Assembly (NCBI RefSeq): GCF_019175385.1
Contig: NC_083338.1
Location: 64,760,884-64,824,883, forward strand
DNA: 64,000 nt
Direction of reading: 5' to 3'
Origin: Lycium barbarum
Taxonomy: Eukaryota; Streptophyta; Magnoliopsida; Solanales; Solanaceae
This document shows, piece after piece, positions 1-10,856 of this stretch (positions are counted from its first letter, which is position 1; every line of letters starts with the position of its first letter). The notes under the pieces were generated by a model. That model did no database searches, had not been told where the DNA came from, and saw only the letters and a list, made by a program, of their open reading frames with translations. Position numbers and translations under genes: made by a program.

Positions 1-102
1 CATATATAGAAGTGACAGACTATACCAAAAGATGGCTCTGAATAAAAGAGCGCTCCAAAAATAGCAGAATGGGATCCTAAGCGGACGGATCAGCAAACCT
101 GT
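1..102 (-). repeat. LTR fragment fused to truncated integrase (TGTTATATCCC family)
   Basis: These bases match positions 35392-35483 of solo LTR D almost base for base, so this is an interior, U5-proximal piece of a minus-strand LTR. At about 102/103 the match stops and integrase coding sequence of element A begins. Reading along the element, integrase runs directly into LTR interior, so the rest of integrase, the chromodomain, the polypurine tract and most of the 3' LTR are missing. The sequence continues off the left edge of the window. Confidence 0.85.
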
Positions 103-612
103 AATGAAGTTCATATTAATGATCTCCCACTTCCACGTCGGAATTTCCATTTCCTGCAACAGTCCACCCGGTTTCTGGTGTTCAATTTTGACCTGCTGAC
201 AATTTGGGCACTGGGCGACGAATTCTGCGATATCCCGTTTCATACCGTCCCACCAATACAGGCACCTGAGATCATGGTACATCTTCGTAGAACCAGGATG
301 AATAGAATAGCGAGCATAGTGTGCCTCGCCCATAACCTGCTGCCGTAACCCTGCAATATCAGGTACACACAATCTGCCTCTGTATAGTAAGGTCCCGTCT
401 GGTGCAAACTCGAACGGAGTCTTCTCCTTTTCATGGGCTGTGTCTCTATATCGTGCCAACACAGGATCTTCATATTGATACCGCTTGATATCTTCCTTAA
501 TAGATGATTCAGAAACCCCTCGGACAGAAATCTGTGTACCTCCAGAATCGGCCAGACGAACCCCAAGATTAGCCAACTGATAAATGTCACGTACTATCTC
601 TCTCCTGTCTGG
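103..612 (-). pseudogene. Element A: integrase N-terminal part, truncated
   Basis: This minus-strand frame is in phase with the gag-RT-RNase H frame upstream and is separated from it only by a TAG codon at its first codon. It encodes the linker after RNase H and then the HHCC zinc-binding domain of a Ty3/gypsy integrase: HYARYSIH followed by CPNCQQ, then the WKWE segment that precedes the catalytic core. The reading frame stays open to the junction at 102/103, where it stops being integrase just at the expected first catalytic Asp. Everything from the core onward is lost, so no integration activity is possible from this copy. Confidence 0.8.
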
Positions 613-3600
613 CTATAAATCTACCAAGCTGCCCATAGATTTCCGGCTAAGCGCATCTGCAACAACATTATCCTTGCCCGGATGATACAGAATATCCACA
701 TCATAGTCTTTCAGGAGCTCCAGCCACCTCCGCTGCCGCAAATTAAGCTCTTTCTGCCTGAAAATATACTGGAGACTCTTATGGTCTGTATAGATATCAA
801 CATGAACGCCATATATATAATGTCTCCATATCTTCAGGGCATGGATCACCGCTGCAAGCTCCAGATCGTGAGTAGGGTAATTCTTTTCATGCTTTTTCAA
901 TTGGCGAGAAGCATAAGCTATAACTCTGCCGTGCTGCATCAATACACAGCCCAATCCCACGCCAGAAGCGTCACAATAAATAACATATCCATCGGGTCCC
1001 TCTGGAAGAGTCAGAACTGGGGCTGTAGTCAGCTTCTCTTTCAGCAACTGGAAGCTTCGTTCACAAGCATCAGTCCACTGGAACTTGGCTCCCTTCTGAG
1101 TTAGCCTTGTCAAAGGCGCTGAAATCGAAGCAAACTCTTCCACAAATCTTCTGTAATAGCTAGCTAACCCCAGGAAACTACGTACCTCTGTGGGCGTCGT
1201 GGGTCTGGGCCAATTTTTCACGGCCTCAATCTTCTGTGTATCCACCCGGACACCATCAGCTGCAATAATATGCCCCAGAAATGCCACTGAAGCCAGCCAG
1301 AATTCACATTTAGAAAATTTTGCATATAATTCCTGATGCCGAAGTACCCCCAATACCGCTCTCAGATGATCTGCGTGCTCTGCCTCGGACCGAGAATAAA
1401 CCAGAATATCATCGATAAATACAATTACGAACATATCCAAGAATGGCCTGAATACCCGGTTCATTAAATCCATGAATACCGCAGGAGCATTAGTCAGCCC
1501 AAAAGACATAACTCTGAATTCATAATGCCCATATCTGGTCCGGAATGCTGTCTTAGGAATATCATCCTCCCGTACCCGTACCTGATGATAGCCAGACCGA
1601 AGATCTATCTTCGAAAAATATTTGGCGCCCTGGAACTGATCAAAAAAATCGTCAATTCTGGGGAGGGGGTATTTATTCTTTATGGTTACCTTATTCAGCT
1701 GTCGATAATCAATACACATACGCAACGACCCGTCTTTCTTACGCACAAATAATACCGGGGCTCCCCAAGGCGAAGTACTGGGTCTAATGAAGCCTTTTTC
1801 TAATAGATCCTTCAACTGCTCTTTCAGCTCTTTCAATTCTGCTGGTGCCATTCTGTACCGGGGAATAGATATCGGCTGAGTATCTGGAAGCAAATCAATA
1901 GTAAAATCTATCTCCCGCTCTGGAGGAAGGCCTGGAAGCTCTTCTGGGAACACATCTGGAAATTCATTAACCACGGGAACTGACTGAAGAGTCGGCGTTT
2001 CTCCTGTCAAGTCTTGTACCCAAACCAGATGATAAAAATAACCCTTTCTAATCATTTTCTTCGCCTTAAGGTATGAAATAAACTTACCTTTCGGCGAGGC
2101 TGTATTACCGGCCCATTCTATAACTGGCTCCCCGGGAAACTGGAAATGAACTACCTTATTTTGGCAGTCAACATTAGCATAACAGGAAGCTAGCCAGTCC
2201 ATACCCATAATAACATCGAACTCGATCATATCTAACACCACCAGATCTGCCTTAGTGTCTCGGCCGCATATAATTACAGAACAGTCTTTATATACCTGTT
2301 TTGCTACAATAAAGTCCCCAATCGGTGTGGCTACCTCAAACGGCTCTATAGGTTCAGACGTTATACCAATTTTACTAGCAACCAGAGGCGAAATATATGA
2401 CAAAGTCGAACCTGGATCAATCAATGCATACACAGACCGAGAGAAAACCAATAATGTACCTGTAACGACATTAGGCGATGCCTCCTGATCCTGGCGGCTG
2501 GACAGAGCATAAATGCGGTTCGAAGGACCGCTAGTACCAGAAGCTCCACCACGGCCTCTGCCGCGACCCGCTGGTGCTGAAGTACCTTGCCCCGTAGGGC
2601 GCATAGCCACTGATGAAGATGAAGACCCGGCGGCTGATCCGGTAGGCTGCGCTGCACCACTCGAACTACCCTTATACGGGAAATCTCTCACAGAATGGCC
2701 CTGACGGCCACAAGAAAAACATGCGCCGGTGGCTCTGTAGCACTCCCCAGGATGGTATCTGCCACAGTAAGAACACTGAGGCCTAGGTGGCCTCGTCTGA
2801 CCAGAACCCCTGTCTGTCCGCGAACCTGAAGCCCTGGAGCTCTGACCTGCTCCTGAATAACCTGGGCTATCAAATCTGCGACCTGTAGGCTGTGGAGGTG
2901 CGCTCTGTGCCGGCTGGGATAGATGTCTGCTAGGCTGCTGAGGCTGCTGAGGCTGCCTGCCCCGAAAATCTCCAGAATACCCAGATGATATGGCCCTCTT
3001 GGGCTGTCTCTGATCTTGGCTCCTATCAGGCTGACGCTCCCTATGCCGGTCCTCCATGCCCTGGGCGTGGGCCTGAATCCGGGCAATATCCATGCCGGGC
3101 TGAGCAGCCAATACCAAACAACTGTCGACAAAATAACGGTCCAGCCCCATAATGTACCTGTGCATCCTGTCAGCCATAGTAGCTACCACAGCAGGTGCGT
3201 ATCGGGCCAATGAGTCGAACTCCATACTGTACTCTCGAACACTGTGACCCCTCTGTCTCAATAATAAGAATCTATCAGCCTTGGCCCGCCGTAACTCCGG
3301 AGGCAGAAAATGACTAAGAAATGCCTGAGAAAAATCATCCCAAACTGCTGGGGGAGCGCCGTCGTCTCTGGATAACTCCCATGACTCGTACCAATTTGCC
3401 GCTACATTATACAACCGGTACGAAGCCAATGTGACTGACTCTGTCTCGGAAGCATTAATAAAATGGAAGGTGCGCCGCATCTTCCTGATAAACTCCTCGG
3501 GATCCTCCTCGGGCTTTGTCCCGAAGAACTCTGGAGGGCCACAAGTCAAGAACTCACGAGCTCTCGAACTGTCGCGCCTATATGCTCGGTCACCTCCCAA

Positions 3601-3639
3601 TCCGTGCCCCTGAACCTGCCCCGCCACAAGTCTGGTCAA
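613..3639 (-). CDS. Element A: gag-protease-RT-RNase H polyprotein (Tekay/Del-like chromovirus)
   Basis: This is one uninterrupted 1008-codon frame that lacks only the gag N-terminus. The retrotransposon Gag domain lies at about residues 35-200. Two zinc knuckles follow at 289-320, the second ending in Phe320 where the final Cys is expected. The retropepsin motif DPGST is at 408-412. RT covers about 555-770 with the catalytic FIDDIL at 741-746. RNase H starts at about 885 with [10 protein letters not shown] and continues to SDALSR-type residues near 1000. There is no ATG at the 5' end: the upstream gag is out of frame. The frame ends at a TAG directly after RNase H. Residue similarity places it in the Tekay/Del lineage. 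It is the longest open frame in the window and close to identical to the gag of B (5140-5967), so decay is recent. Confidence 0.9.
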   Translation of the reverse strand: MTRLVAGQVQGHGLGGDRAYRRDSSRAREFLTCGPPEFFGTKPEEDPEEFIRKMRRTFHFINASETESVTLASYRLYNVAANWYESWELSRDDGAPPAVWDDFSQAFLSHFLPPELRRAKADRFLLLRQRGHSVREYSMEFDSLARYAPAVVATMADRMHRYIMGLDRYFVDSCLVLAAQPGMDIARIQAHAQGMEDRHRERQPDRSQDQRQPKRAISSGYSGDFRGRQPQQPQQPSRHLSQPAQSAPPQPTGRRFDSPGYSGAGQSSRASGSRTDRGSGQTRPPRPQCSYCGRYHPGECYRATGACFSCGRQGHSVRDFPYKGSSSGAAQPTGSAAGSSSSSVAMRPTGQGTSAPAGRGRGRGGASGTSGPSNRIYALSSRQDQEASPNVVTGTLLVFSRSVYALIDPGSTLSYISPLVASKIGITSEPIEPFEVATPIGDFIVAKQVYKDCSVIICGRDTKADLVVLDMIEFDVIMGMDWLASCYANVDCQNKVVHFQFPGEPVIEWAGNTASPKGKFISYLKAKKMIRKGYFYHLVWVQDLTGETPTLQSVPVVNEFPDVFPEELPGLPPEREIDFTIDLLPDTQPISIPRYRMAPAELKELKEQLKDLLEKGFIRPSTSPWGAPVLFVRKKDGSLRMCIDYRQLNKVTIKNKYPLPRIDDFFDQFQGAKYFSKIDLRSGYHQVRVREDDIPKTAFRTRYGHYEFRVMSFGLTNAPAVFMDLMNRVFRPFLDMFVIVFIDDILVYSRSEAEHADHLRAVLGVLRHQELYAKFSKCEFWLASVAFLGHIIAADGVRVDTQKIEAVKNWPRPTTPTEVRSFLGLASYYRRFVEEFASISAPLTRLTQKGAKFQWTDACERSFQLLKEKLTTAPVLTLPEGPDGYVIYCDASGVGLGCVLMQHGRVIAYASRQLKKHEKNYPTHDLELAAVIHALKIWRHYIYGVHVDIYTDHKSLQYIFRQKELNLRQRRWLELLKDYDVDILYHPGKDNVVADALSRKSMGSLVDL

Positions 3640-3868
3640 TAGCTGGACTGCCTCTCTCGTAGTCTGATCCTCAGTCCCTGGTCATGGAGCTGGAGGCTCA
3701 GGTACTGGAATCTCGGGAGCTGGCGGTGGAGCCGCCCCCGACCTGCAGCTGCCACTGCTCCAATCTCCTCTACATGTGGCGGTGTGGAAGAGCCCTCTGT
3801 CGGGGGCAAAATATCAGGAGCAATATGAGCATGGGCCCTGGTAACCCTCGACACTTCCACATTAATAT
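3636..3868 (-). pseudogene. Element A: gag N-terminal remnant, frameshifted
   Basis: The frame encodes a stretch (SRVTRAHAHIAPDI) matching residues about 23-36 of the better preserved Gag of element C (7690 downward). It then shifts frame in the alanine/proline-rich segment, and the correct frame additionally has a TGA near 3680. The first ~22 codons including the initiator are absent, replaced by LTR-like sequence. The start of A was therefore removed by the same deletion that joined it to the LTR edge at 3975. Confidence 0.65.
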
Positions 3869-3975
3869 TCTGTCATAAACAACTCATGCATTAGATGGAA
3901 TCAATTATGACTTTATTTCTTACAAGTCAAGATTATTTTTAATTTTCCAAATGTGCGAAAACCCGGGATATAACA
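3869..3975 (-). repeat. 5' edge of an LTR (TGTTATATCCC family), truncated
   Basis: On the minus strand the sequence begins TGTTATATCCCGGGTTTTC directly after a polypurine tract, as expected for the first bases of the 3' LTR of element B. Only about 100 bp remain before gag of element A begins, whereas complete LTRs of this family here are 3.1-3.6 kb. The exact inner breakpoint (3860-3940) is uncertain because sequence diverges from D after the first ~35 bases. Confidence 0.65.
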
Positions 3976-3992
3976 TCCTCCCCCCCTTTAGA
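3976..3992 (-). other. Polypurine tract of element B
   Basis: The minus strand reads CTAAAGGGGGGGAGGA immediately before the LTR-start TGTTATATCCC. This is the plus-strand primer site for reverse transcription. A palindromic ATTCGAGGACGAAT box just upstream is shared with the PPT regions of F, G and E. Confidence 0.8.
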
Positions 3993-4020
3993 ACATTCGT
4001 CCTCGAATGTTAGATTAATC

Positions 4021-5139
4021 TTATAGGGTCTGAAAATACTTCGGGGAGTTTCTGTTTATAGACAGCACATTCGCTATTGAAATGGGATTAAACAAAGATT
4101 CGAGATTACCTGTGGGCATAGGGAATAAATGAGGATATTTCTTCTTCATCTCCTCTTCGGCCTCCCAGGTCATTTCTTCCCTATTGTTGTTCCGCCACAG
4201 CACCTTAACAGAGGCTACATCTTTGTTTCGGAGCTTTCTTACCTGGCGGTCCAAGATGGCTACGGGCTGCTCCTCGTAAGATAACTGCTCCGTCACCTGA
4301 ATATCATCCGCCGGAAATATTCTGGAGGGATCACCAATGCATTTGCAGAGCATAGAGACATGGAACACCGGATGTACCGCTTCCAAATCAGATGGCAAAT
4401 CTAACTCATAGGCGACATTCCCAATTTTCCGCACAATCAAATAAGGCCCAATATAACGCGGACTAAGTTTGCCCTTTCTGCCGAACCGCATTACACCTTT
4501 CATAGGCGATACCTTCAGAAATACCCAATCACCAACCTGGAATTCCAAGGGACGATGTCATTTATCAGCGTATGATTTCTGTCGACTCTGGGCTGCCAAT
4601 AGTTGTTCCCGGATAAGTTTCACCTTATCAACGGCCTGCTGAATCATATCCGGGCCGATTAACTCTGTCTCGCCAATATCAAACCAGCCGATAGGTGACC
4701 TGCATTTCCTACCATATAAAGCCTCGTACGGAGCCATCTGGATGCTGGAATGGTAGCTGTTATTATAAGCAAATTCAATCAATGGCAAGTGATCCGCCCA
4801 GCTACCTCTTAAATCGATAACACAGGCCCGCAACATATCTTCAAATGTCTGGATAGTGCGCTCGGCCTGTCCGTCACTCTGAGGATGGAAAGCTGTGCTC
4901 AGGCTCAGCTGAGTCCCTAATCCTTCCTGAAAAGATCTCCAGAAGTTCGCCGTGAACTGAGCACCTCTGTTAGTGATAATAGATATAGGAACTCCATGAA
5001 GATTCACTATTTCTTTAATATAAAGCCTGGCATAATCCTCGGCGGAATAAGTAGTTCTAACGGGGAGAAAATGGGCTGATGTTGTCAGCCTATCAACAAT
5101 AACCCAGATGGAATCATACTTCCGTGGAGTGCGAGGCAA
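4021..5139 (-). pseudogene. Element B: integrase core, GPY/F module and chromodomain
   Basis: Two in-phase open segments (5139-4558 and 4548-4021) are separated by a single TGA where relatives have an Arg codon. The core starts at PRTPRKYDS, so the first catalytic Asp is lost with the upstream deletion. The second catalytic Asp is changed: the usual TDRGAQF reads TNRGAQF (a G-to-A change). The catalytic Glu in QAERTIQ is present. The second segment carries the GPY/F module (KLSPRYIGPY) and then a chromodomain at about residues 95-145 (ILDRQVRKLRNK ... VLWRNNNREEMTWE), the hallmark of chromoviruses, which target integration to chromatin. Integrase upstream is joined directly to gag at 5139/5140. 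Confidence 0.88.
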
Positions 5140-5967
5140 CCCTGATCCTGGCGGCTGGACAGAGCATAAATGCGCTTCGAAGGACCGCTAGTACCAGAAG
5201 CTCCACCACGGCCTCTGCCGCGACCCGCTGGTGCTGAAGTACAGTACCCGGTAGGCTGCGCTACACCACCCGAACTACCCTTATACGGGCAATCTCTCAC
5301 AGAATGGCCCTGACGGCCACAAGAAAAACATGTGTCGGTGGCTCTGTAGCACTCCCCAGGATGGTATCTGCCACAGTAAGAACACTGAGGCCTAGGTGGC
5401 CTCGTCTGACCAGAACCCCTGTCTGTCCGCGAACCTGAAGCCCTGGAGCTTTGACCTGCTCCTGAATAACCTGGGCTATCAAATCTGCGACCTGTAGGCT
5501 GTGGAGGTGCGCTCTGTGCCGGCTGGGATAGATGTCTGCTAGGCTGCTGCGGCTGCTGAGGCTGCTGAGGCTGCCTGCCCTGGAAATCTCCAGAATACCC
5601 AGATGATCTGGCCCTCTTGGGCAGTCTCCGATCCTGGCTCCTATCATGCTGACGCTCCCTATGCCGGTCCTCCATGCCCTGGGCGTGGGCCTGAATCCGG
5701 GCAATATCCATGCCAGGCTGAGCAGCCAATACCAAACAGCTGTCGACAAAATAACGGTCCAGCCCCATAATGTACCTGTGCATCCTGTCAGCCATAGTAG
5801 CTACCACAGCAGGTGCGTATCGGGCCAATGAGTCGAACTCCATACTGTACTCTCGAACACTGCGACCCCTCTGTCTCAATAATAAGAATCTATCAGCCTT
5901 GGCCCGCCGTAACTCCGGAGGCAGAAAATGACTAAGAAAAGCCTGAGAAAAATCATCCCAAACTGAA
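5140..5967 (-). pseudogene. Element B: gag fragment
   Basis: This encodes the central and C-terminal Gag: from WDDFSQAF through the Gag domain, a Q/P/S-rich hinge with an extra QQP repeat relative to A, and two zinc knuckles. The second knuckle is complete here ([14 protein letters not shown]). It ends at SSRQDQ, then runs without a break into integrase of the same element. Protease, RT, RNase H and the integrase zinc domain (roughly 3 kb by comparison with A) are deleted. Its 5' side is cut at about 5967, where the protease of element C is attached. It is nearly identical to Gag of A. Confidence 0.85.
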
Positions 5968-6600
5968 GCTACAATCAACATTAGCATAACAAGAAGCTAA
6001 CCAATCCATACCCATAATAACATCAAACTCTATCAGATCTGCCACGGTATGACGACTATATATAATCACCGAACAATTTCTATATACTTGCTTTGCTATA
6101 ACAGAGTCTCCTACTGGTGTAGCTACCTCAAATGGTTTTATCAACTTAGGTTCTATTCCGATTCTACTAGCAACAAAGGGAGATATATATGATAAGGTGG
6201 AGCCTGGATATACCAATGCATATACGTCCCGGGAGAAAATTGATAATATACCTGTAACCACATTCAGTGATGCCTCCTGATCCTGTCTACTAGGCAAAGC
6301 ATATATGCGGTTCAAAGGACCGCTAGAACTGGAAGCTCTGCCACGACCTCTGCCATGGCCTGCTGGTGTCTGAATACCTTGCCCCATAGGGCGCATAGCT
6401 ACAGAAGAAGATGAACCAGCAACCGACCCAGTAGGCTGAGCCACACCACCTAGACCACCCCCATATGGACACTCTCTCATATCATGGCCTTGACGGCCGC
6501 AAGAAAAACAAGCACCTGTAGCAAGACGGCATTCCCCAGAATTGGGCCTACCACACCGAGGCAAAGGTGGCCTCCACTGACTCGAACCCCTGTTCATCTG
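5968..6600 (-). pseudogene. Element C: gag C-terminus and retropepsin, truncated
   Basis: The frame encodes the zinc-knuckle region (first knuckle degraded to PRCGRPNSGEC; second intact, [14 protein letters not shown]), a G/R-rich stretch and the aspartic protease. The active-site motif reads YPGST in place of the DPGST seen in A, so the catalytic Asp is replaced by Tyr. The characteristic [18 protein letters not shown] follows, and then the sequence breaks into B gag. The frame from the N-terminal gag is interrupted at about 6600-6794 by stops or small indels. Confidence 0.8.
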
Positions 6601-7690
6601 TGAACCTGAAGCCTTGGAGCTCTGACCGGCTCCTGAATACCCGGTGCTGTCAAATCTCCTACCTATAAACTATAGGGGTGCACTCCGTGCTGGCTGGGAA
6701 GAATATCTAATATACTGCTGAGGCTGCCTGCCTCGAAACTCACCAGGATAACCAGCCGATCTAGCACTCTTATGCTGCCCTCTGTCATAATCTCTATCTG
6801 GCTGACGCTCTCGGTAACGATCCTCTACCCCCTGTGCCTACGGCTATACCCCGAGCAATATCCATACCTGGCTGAAGAGCCACTGCCGTACAACTATCAA
6901 TCAAATAACGATCCAGACCTATCACGTATCGATGCACTCTATCAGCCATATCAGCTACAATAGTAGGCGCATACCTAGCCAACGAATCAAACTCAAGACT
7001 GTACTCTCGAACACTCCTGCCATTCTGCCTCAAATGTAAGAATCTATCACCTCTGGCTCGCCTCATCTCTGGAGGCAGGAAGTGGCCAAGGATGGCCTCC
7101 ACAAACTCATCCCATACTGCTGGAGGAGCACCCTCGCCCCTAGATAATTCCCACGACACATACCAATTAACTACTACATCACGCAACCGATACGAGGCCA
7201 ACTCAACAGACTCAGTCTCAGAAGACTTGATTATCCTCAGTGTACGCTGCATCTTCCGAACAAACTCCTGCAGACCATCCTCGGGCTTTGACCCGAAAAA
7301 CTCTGGAGGATTACGACTTAAGAAGTCACGAGCCCTCAAACTATCAGATCTATCCGCATGGTCAACTCCTAGTCCGTGCCTGCGAGCCTGCCCTACTACT
7401 AATCTGGTCAGTAGCTGAACTGCATATCTCATGGCCCTATCCTCCGCCTCTGGCTGAGGAGCTGGAGGCTCAGGTACTGGGGCCTCAAGAGCTGGCGGTG
7501 GAGCCGCCCCCCGATCTGGAGCTGCTGCTGCTCTAAGCTCCTCTGGAGGTGGCAGTGTAGCAGAACCCGCCGACTGAAGTACAATCTCAGGCATAGATTG
7601 GGCACGGGCCCTAGTAACTCTCTGAGTCTGGCTAGTTTCTCCTGCTACCGATTGGTTCTTCTGGGCAGCTGTCGCTTTCTTTGGAGGCAT
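6601..7690 (-). pseudogene. Element C: gag N-terminal and central part
   Basis: The initiator is taken as the ATG at 7690 (MPPKKATAAQ), the same start context as element F (MPPKGKATAAQ). An in-frame ATG at 7702 lies upstream of a splice-acceptor-like TTTACAG and would be removed if that site is used. The frame is open to about 6794 and contains an A/P-rich N-terminus followed by the retrotransposon Gag domain from PPEFFGSKPEDG to [18 protein letters not shown]. Gag forms the virus-like particle in the cytoplasm. Frame is lost after about residue 295. This is the best preserved Gag start in the left part of the window. Confidence 0.85.
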
Positions 7691-7878
7691 AACTGTAAAC
7701 ATGATAATCTGTTAGGGAGGGATTAGCCTGACAATATAGCTCCATCGCACGATCTAGAGTAGGAAGGAAAGATAACATCCTAAATGTCCTGTAGCTTCCT
7801 ATTTAAAGATGTGGTGCACACCACACCGATACACAAGAGTCTACTAGACACGATCTGTAGACACTCCGAGGATGAACT
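7691..7878 (-). other. Element C untranslated leader
   Basis: This 190-bp stretch between PBS and gag is shared with F, G and H, including the block GATCGTGCGATAGAGC and the phrase around GTGTGTTGTGCACCACA. It contains CTAAT and CTAAC branch-point-like words and ends with TTTACAG two bases before the chosen gag ATG. No coding sequence is seen. Confidence 0.75.
7693..7700 (-). promoter_or_regulatory. Candidate 3' splice site before gag of C
   Basis: The minus strand reads GTTTACAG directly upstream of TT-ATG of gag. F, G and H have a pyrimidine-AG at the same place. See the leader-intron finding. Confidence 0.45.
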
Positions 7879-7890
7879 GCTCTGATACCA
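7879..7890 (-). other. Primer-binding site of element C (initiator-Met tRNA)
   Basis: The minus strand reads TGGTATCAGAGC four bases inside the LTR end. This is the complement of the initiator-Met tRNA 3' end and the classical minus-strand primer of plant gypsy elements. Confidence 0.92.
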
Positions 7891-8073
7891 CTTTTGTCAC
7901 GACCCAACCTCGTGGGCCATGACTAGCGCCCGAGCTAGACACTCGTATACGTATCTGTTAGATATAGTCATACTAAATTGGGAACAATATGGAAACTTAC
8001 AAAAACTCTAAAGGTTCATAACGTCATATATATATCAAGACAACATGTCTCCTGAGGAGTCACAATTAATCAG

Positions 8074-8151
8074 AACGTAATACGATACGCAAGCCGAAAA
8101 GGCTGCCACTACATACCAATACGATACGCAAGCCGACAAGGCTGCCACTAC
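8074..8151 (-). repeat. 39-bp LTR minisatellite, two units
   Basis: Two adjacent 39-bp copies of a unit starting GTAGTGGCAGCCTTGTCGGC on the minus strand. G's 5' LTR also has two, and J has four. Confidence 0.85.
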
Positions 8152-9825
8152 AGAAGGACATATCCATAGCGAATCACATAGACACAGCTGAACAAAACTT
8201 ATACAGAACCTACACATATGTCTACAGACCTCTAAGAGTATCAGTAGTGAAATATGACGGGACAGGGCCCCGTCGTACCCCTGGATAAACATATATATAT
8301 ACATCAACAGATCTATACCAAAAGTCTAGGCTCCGGAACAATGAAGCTCTCCAAGACAGCTGAGTAGAAGTCCTAAGCTGGAGGATCACCAAATCGAGTA
8401 TTTGTACCTGCGGGCATGAAACGCAGCCCCCCGAAGAGAGGGGGTCAGTACGGAGTATGTACTGAGTATATATCAAGCATGTAATACAATAAGGAAAATC
8501 ACAACTGCATAAACGAATACAGGAGGCAAGTATGATAATCAAAGATATCAATGCACCTGCGCCTTACGATATGAAAATCATGCATGTCTATATCATATAT
8601 CATATCCGGCCCATTATGGGACTCGATGAATAAATCATCATATACCATCCTCGGCGCCATAATCACATCATCATCATCATATCATATATATATATGTACC
8701 GTACCCGACCCTCTAGTGAGGGACTCGGTGAACAATGCAGTGAAAATATGCACGAAAACATACCCGACCCGGGACTCGGTGAAAGATATATTACGGTATG
8801 CACGAGCAGAGTAGTGAGAAACAACATGCAAACTAAGTTATATCTGAGACTCAATAGAATATTCAAAACGACCTATCATTTGGAAATCAAAACAATAGTC
8901 ACATCAAGTATCCTTCGAATGTCACTATGGAATATATCAAATAGAACTTCAAGAATCGTAGACACGTATCAAGACATAATGAAGTAATTTCTGGGAATCA
9001 AGAACATTAGCCATCCTAGTGTCTCTAAGAATAGGAGTTTCTTTAATGTCACATGCTCGTCGTTTATTTGTTTATAAAGATCATGCCAAAAAAAAGAAGC
9101 GTTAACTTCACATACCTTTAACGCTTATCCATGGTACAATACGTGTACGCTGCCCGATGTGTCTTAACCTATATTAAAACTTCAAGAGCTATGGTTAAGC
9201 TATGGAAAGGCATAAAACGTACTTCAACTTTAGTAGCTTATTTCTAGACAATTGGGCAGCACTTCCCCTATATCGCTCCCTTTCCTCACATTTAAGCTAA
9301 CTATACAACAACAAACATAGCATCAACCAAGGCACGTCTAAGTTATCGCATCAAGAACTAGTTCAAACAAGACCCAAGGATACCCCAAACAGTCCACATA
9401 ATTCCAAATCAGCCCACACATTTCAATATTCAATAATCGCTAACATAACGGCTACGACACATACAAGTTACTCCTAATAACCTACAGCCACCATACTTCA
9501 TCAAAACAATTTTATAATAGTCCAACACATAATCTTAATTACACTTAGTCCTCCAATTCAACACAAACAACAACACATCCCAAACAGCCCTAAAAACAAT
9601 ACAACTTCAACATGAAATATCAAATTCTTCCATTTTCATTATATAATCAATGACAATAATAACAACAACACTAATTAAAATTAATTCCATCATTATTAGA
9701 TTAGGACAGCCCTAAAGCCCCCAAACAGAACCTTGGCATCAACACACCATTTCTTACATCCAATTCCACATCTATCAATTTATACAAAGTCCAAACCACC
9801 ACTAAAACATGTAGAAGAGTAATAA

Positions 9826-9835
9826 ACCTTACCTC
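9826..9835 (-). promoter_or_regulatory. Candidate 5' splice site in LTR of C
   Basis: The minus strand reads GAG/GTAAGG, about 280 bp downstream of the TATATATAG at 10111-10120. Equivalent GTAAG sites occur in every LTR of the window. Confidence 0.5.
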
Positions 9836-10110
9836 AATTTAATTTCTTGCTATCAAAAACTTGGGCTGATCAAGAGGTACCATGGCCGTGAGCTGCCATG
9901 GCTGTTGTAGTTTCCATTCCTTTCTTCAATTCACCTTGAAAATTATCAATTAATGGTGAAGAGGAGGGCTGGCAGTGAGCTTGATGAAGCTGCCATAGCC
10001 ATGGCCGTGTGGTTCTCTCTCTCTCTTAGAACTTAGGATCTTCTCTCTCTTGACTCAACTTTGTGAAGTGGAAAATGAATTATGGCTGATGAATTAGTCA
10101 TCAAAGTTGG

Positions 10111-10120
10111 CTATATATAC
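10111..10120 (-). promoter_or_regulatory. TATA box of C LTR
   Basis: The minus strand reads GTATATATAG in the position equivalent to the TATA boxes of G (10881) and J (59231). Transcription would be expected to start about 30 bp downstream. Confidence 0.5.
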
Positions 10121-10438
10121 TGCCTATGAAGTGGACACATGTCCCACTATGGCATGGACCAATCAGATTTGGCCATGCTATAGTGGGGTCCATTTATCAC
10201 TACTTAGGCTTAATTAATATTAATTAATTACTAATCCCCAATTAATAATCTAATCATGGTTAATTAAATCCTAATCTCCTCTAATATTTCTACACCAATC
10301 GAATTTTACAAGCAATCGTGCACTTATTAAAAATCGGGGATTAAAAGTCCTTGTCTCATATCCCAAAATAATTTTATGCTTGAATTTATGTCGATTAGCT
10401 CACGAATAATACAATCTATAAAAATTCGGGGTATAACA

Positions 10439-10542
10439 GAATCGACCAATGAAAGAGACATGTGAAGGGCATAATTCAATAAGAGAACACTTGAGAACGT
10501 ATTGGGAGTGCAGGACGAGTTAAACATTCAAGGACGAATGTT
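10439..10542 (+). other. 3' end of the internal region of element G0
   Basis: This matches 41930-42032, the 3' end of the internal region of G, almost base for base. Nothing coding is seen. It lies upstream of the LTR at 10559, so that LTR is the 3' LTR of one element and at the same time the 5' LTR of the next. The rest of G0 is displaced by the insertion of element C. Confidence 0.8.
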
Positions 10543-10558
10543 CTAAAGGGGGGAAGGA
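10543..10558 (+). other. Polypurine tract of G0
   Basis: TAAAGGGGGGAAGGA lies immediately before the LTR start TGTTATACCCC and is identical in form to the PPT at 42033-42046. Confidence 0.8.
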
Positions 10559-10856
10559 TGTTATACCCCGTATTTTTGCACGTTGGATTAGTCGTAAGCT
10601 AATCGACATAAGTTTAAGGACAAGGTTATTTTGAGACAAGGACTTTTCAATCCCGATTTTAATAGTGCACGGTTTGCACATTAATTACAATTAGTGTAGA
10701 AATATGAGTGGAGATTAGGGATTAATTAATCATGATCAGATTATTAAGTGGGGATTAATGATTAATTGAGCTAATTAGACCACTAAGTGGGCCCCACAAC
10801 ACATAGCTGAATCTGATTGGTGGTTAATTGAGTGGGACACATGTCATAAGGGTTGA

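Larger units (their letters stand above)
7895..10438 (-). mobile_element. 5' LTR of element C (2544 bp, TGTTATACCCC family)
   Basis: On the minus strand it begins TGTTATACCCCG at 10438 and ends GGTCGTGACA at 7895, followed by the PBS. Landmarks: TATATATAG at 10111-10120; a palindromic CCATGGCCGTGAGCTGCCATGG near 9880-9901; GAG/GTAAGG at 9826-9835; GGTATGT block near 9115; CCGAGTCCC...GGG hairpins near 8615-8800; a CCCCC/GGGGG hairpin at 8430-8450; and two copies of a 39-bp unit at 8074-8151. Its outer edge abuts internal sequence of G0 (GAATC at 10439-10443 is the expected TSD; the partner lies off the window or is deleted). Confidence 0.92.

Noticed and set aside
240..590. 116-codon minus-strand frame
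   Set aside because: Out of phase with the genuine integrase frame, which is open through the same bases and has the HHCC motif.
682..1104. 140-codon plus-strand frame
   Set aside because: Antisense to the RNase H part of element A, no independent support.
3976..4020. Palindrome ATTCGAGGACGAAT as an operator or terminator
   Set aside because: It recurs just upstream of the PPT in B, F, G and E and is more likely part of retroelement priming or the 3' UTR; no independent regulatory evidence.
5297..5749. 150-codon minus-strand frame, and a similar 147-codon frame at 2688-3131
   Set aside because: They lie in a different phase over the gag of B and A. Their apparent conservation follows from gag similarity.
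7879..7890. Matches to initiator-Met tRNA (also 13146, 20483, 38766, 46108)
   Set aside because: These are 12-base primer-binding sites beside LTR ends; no cloverleaf or full tRNA gene surrounds them.
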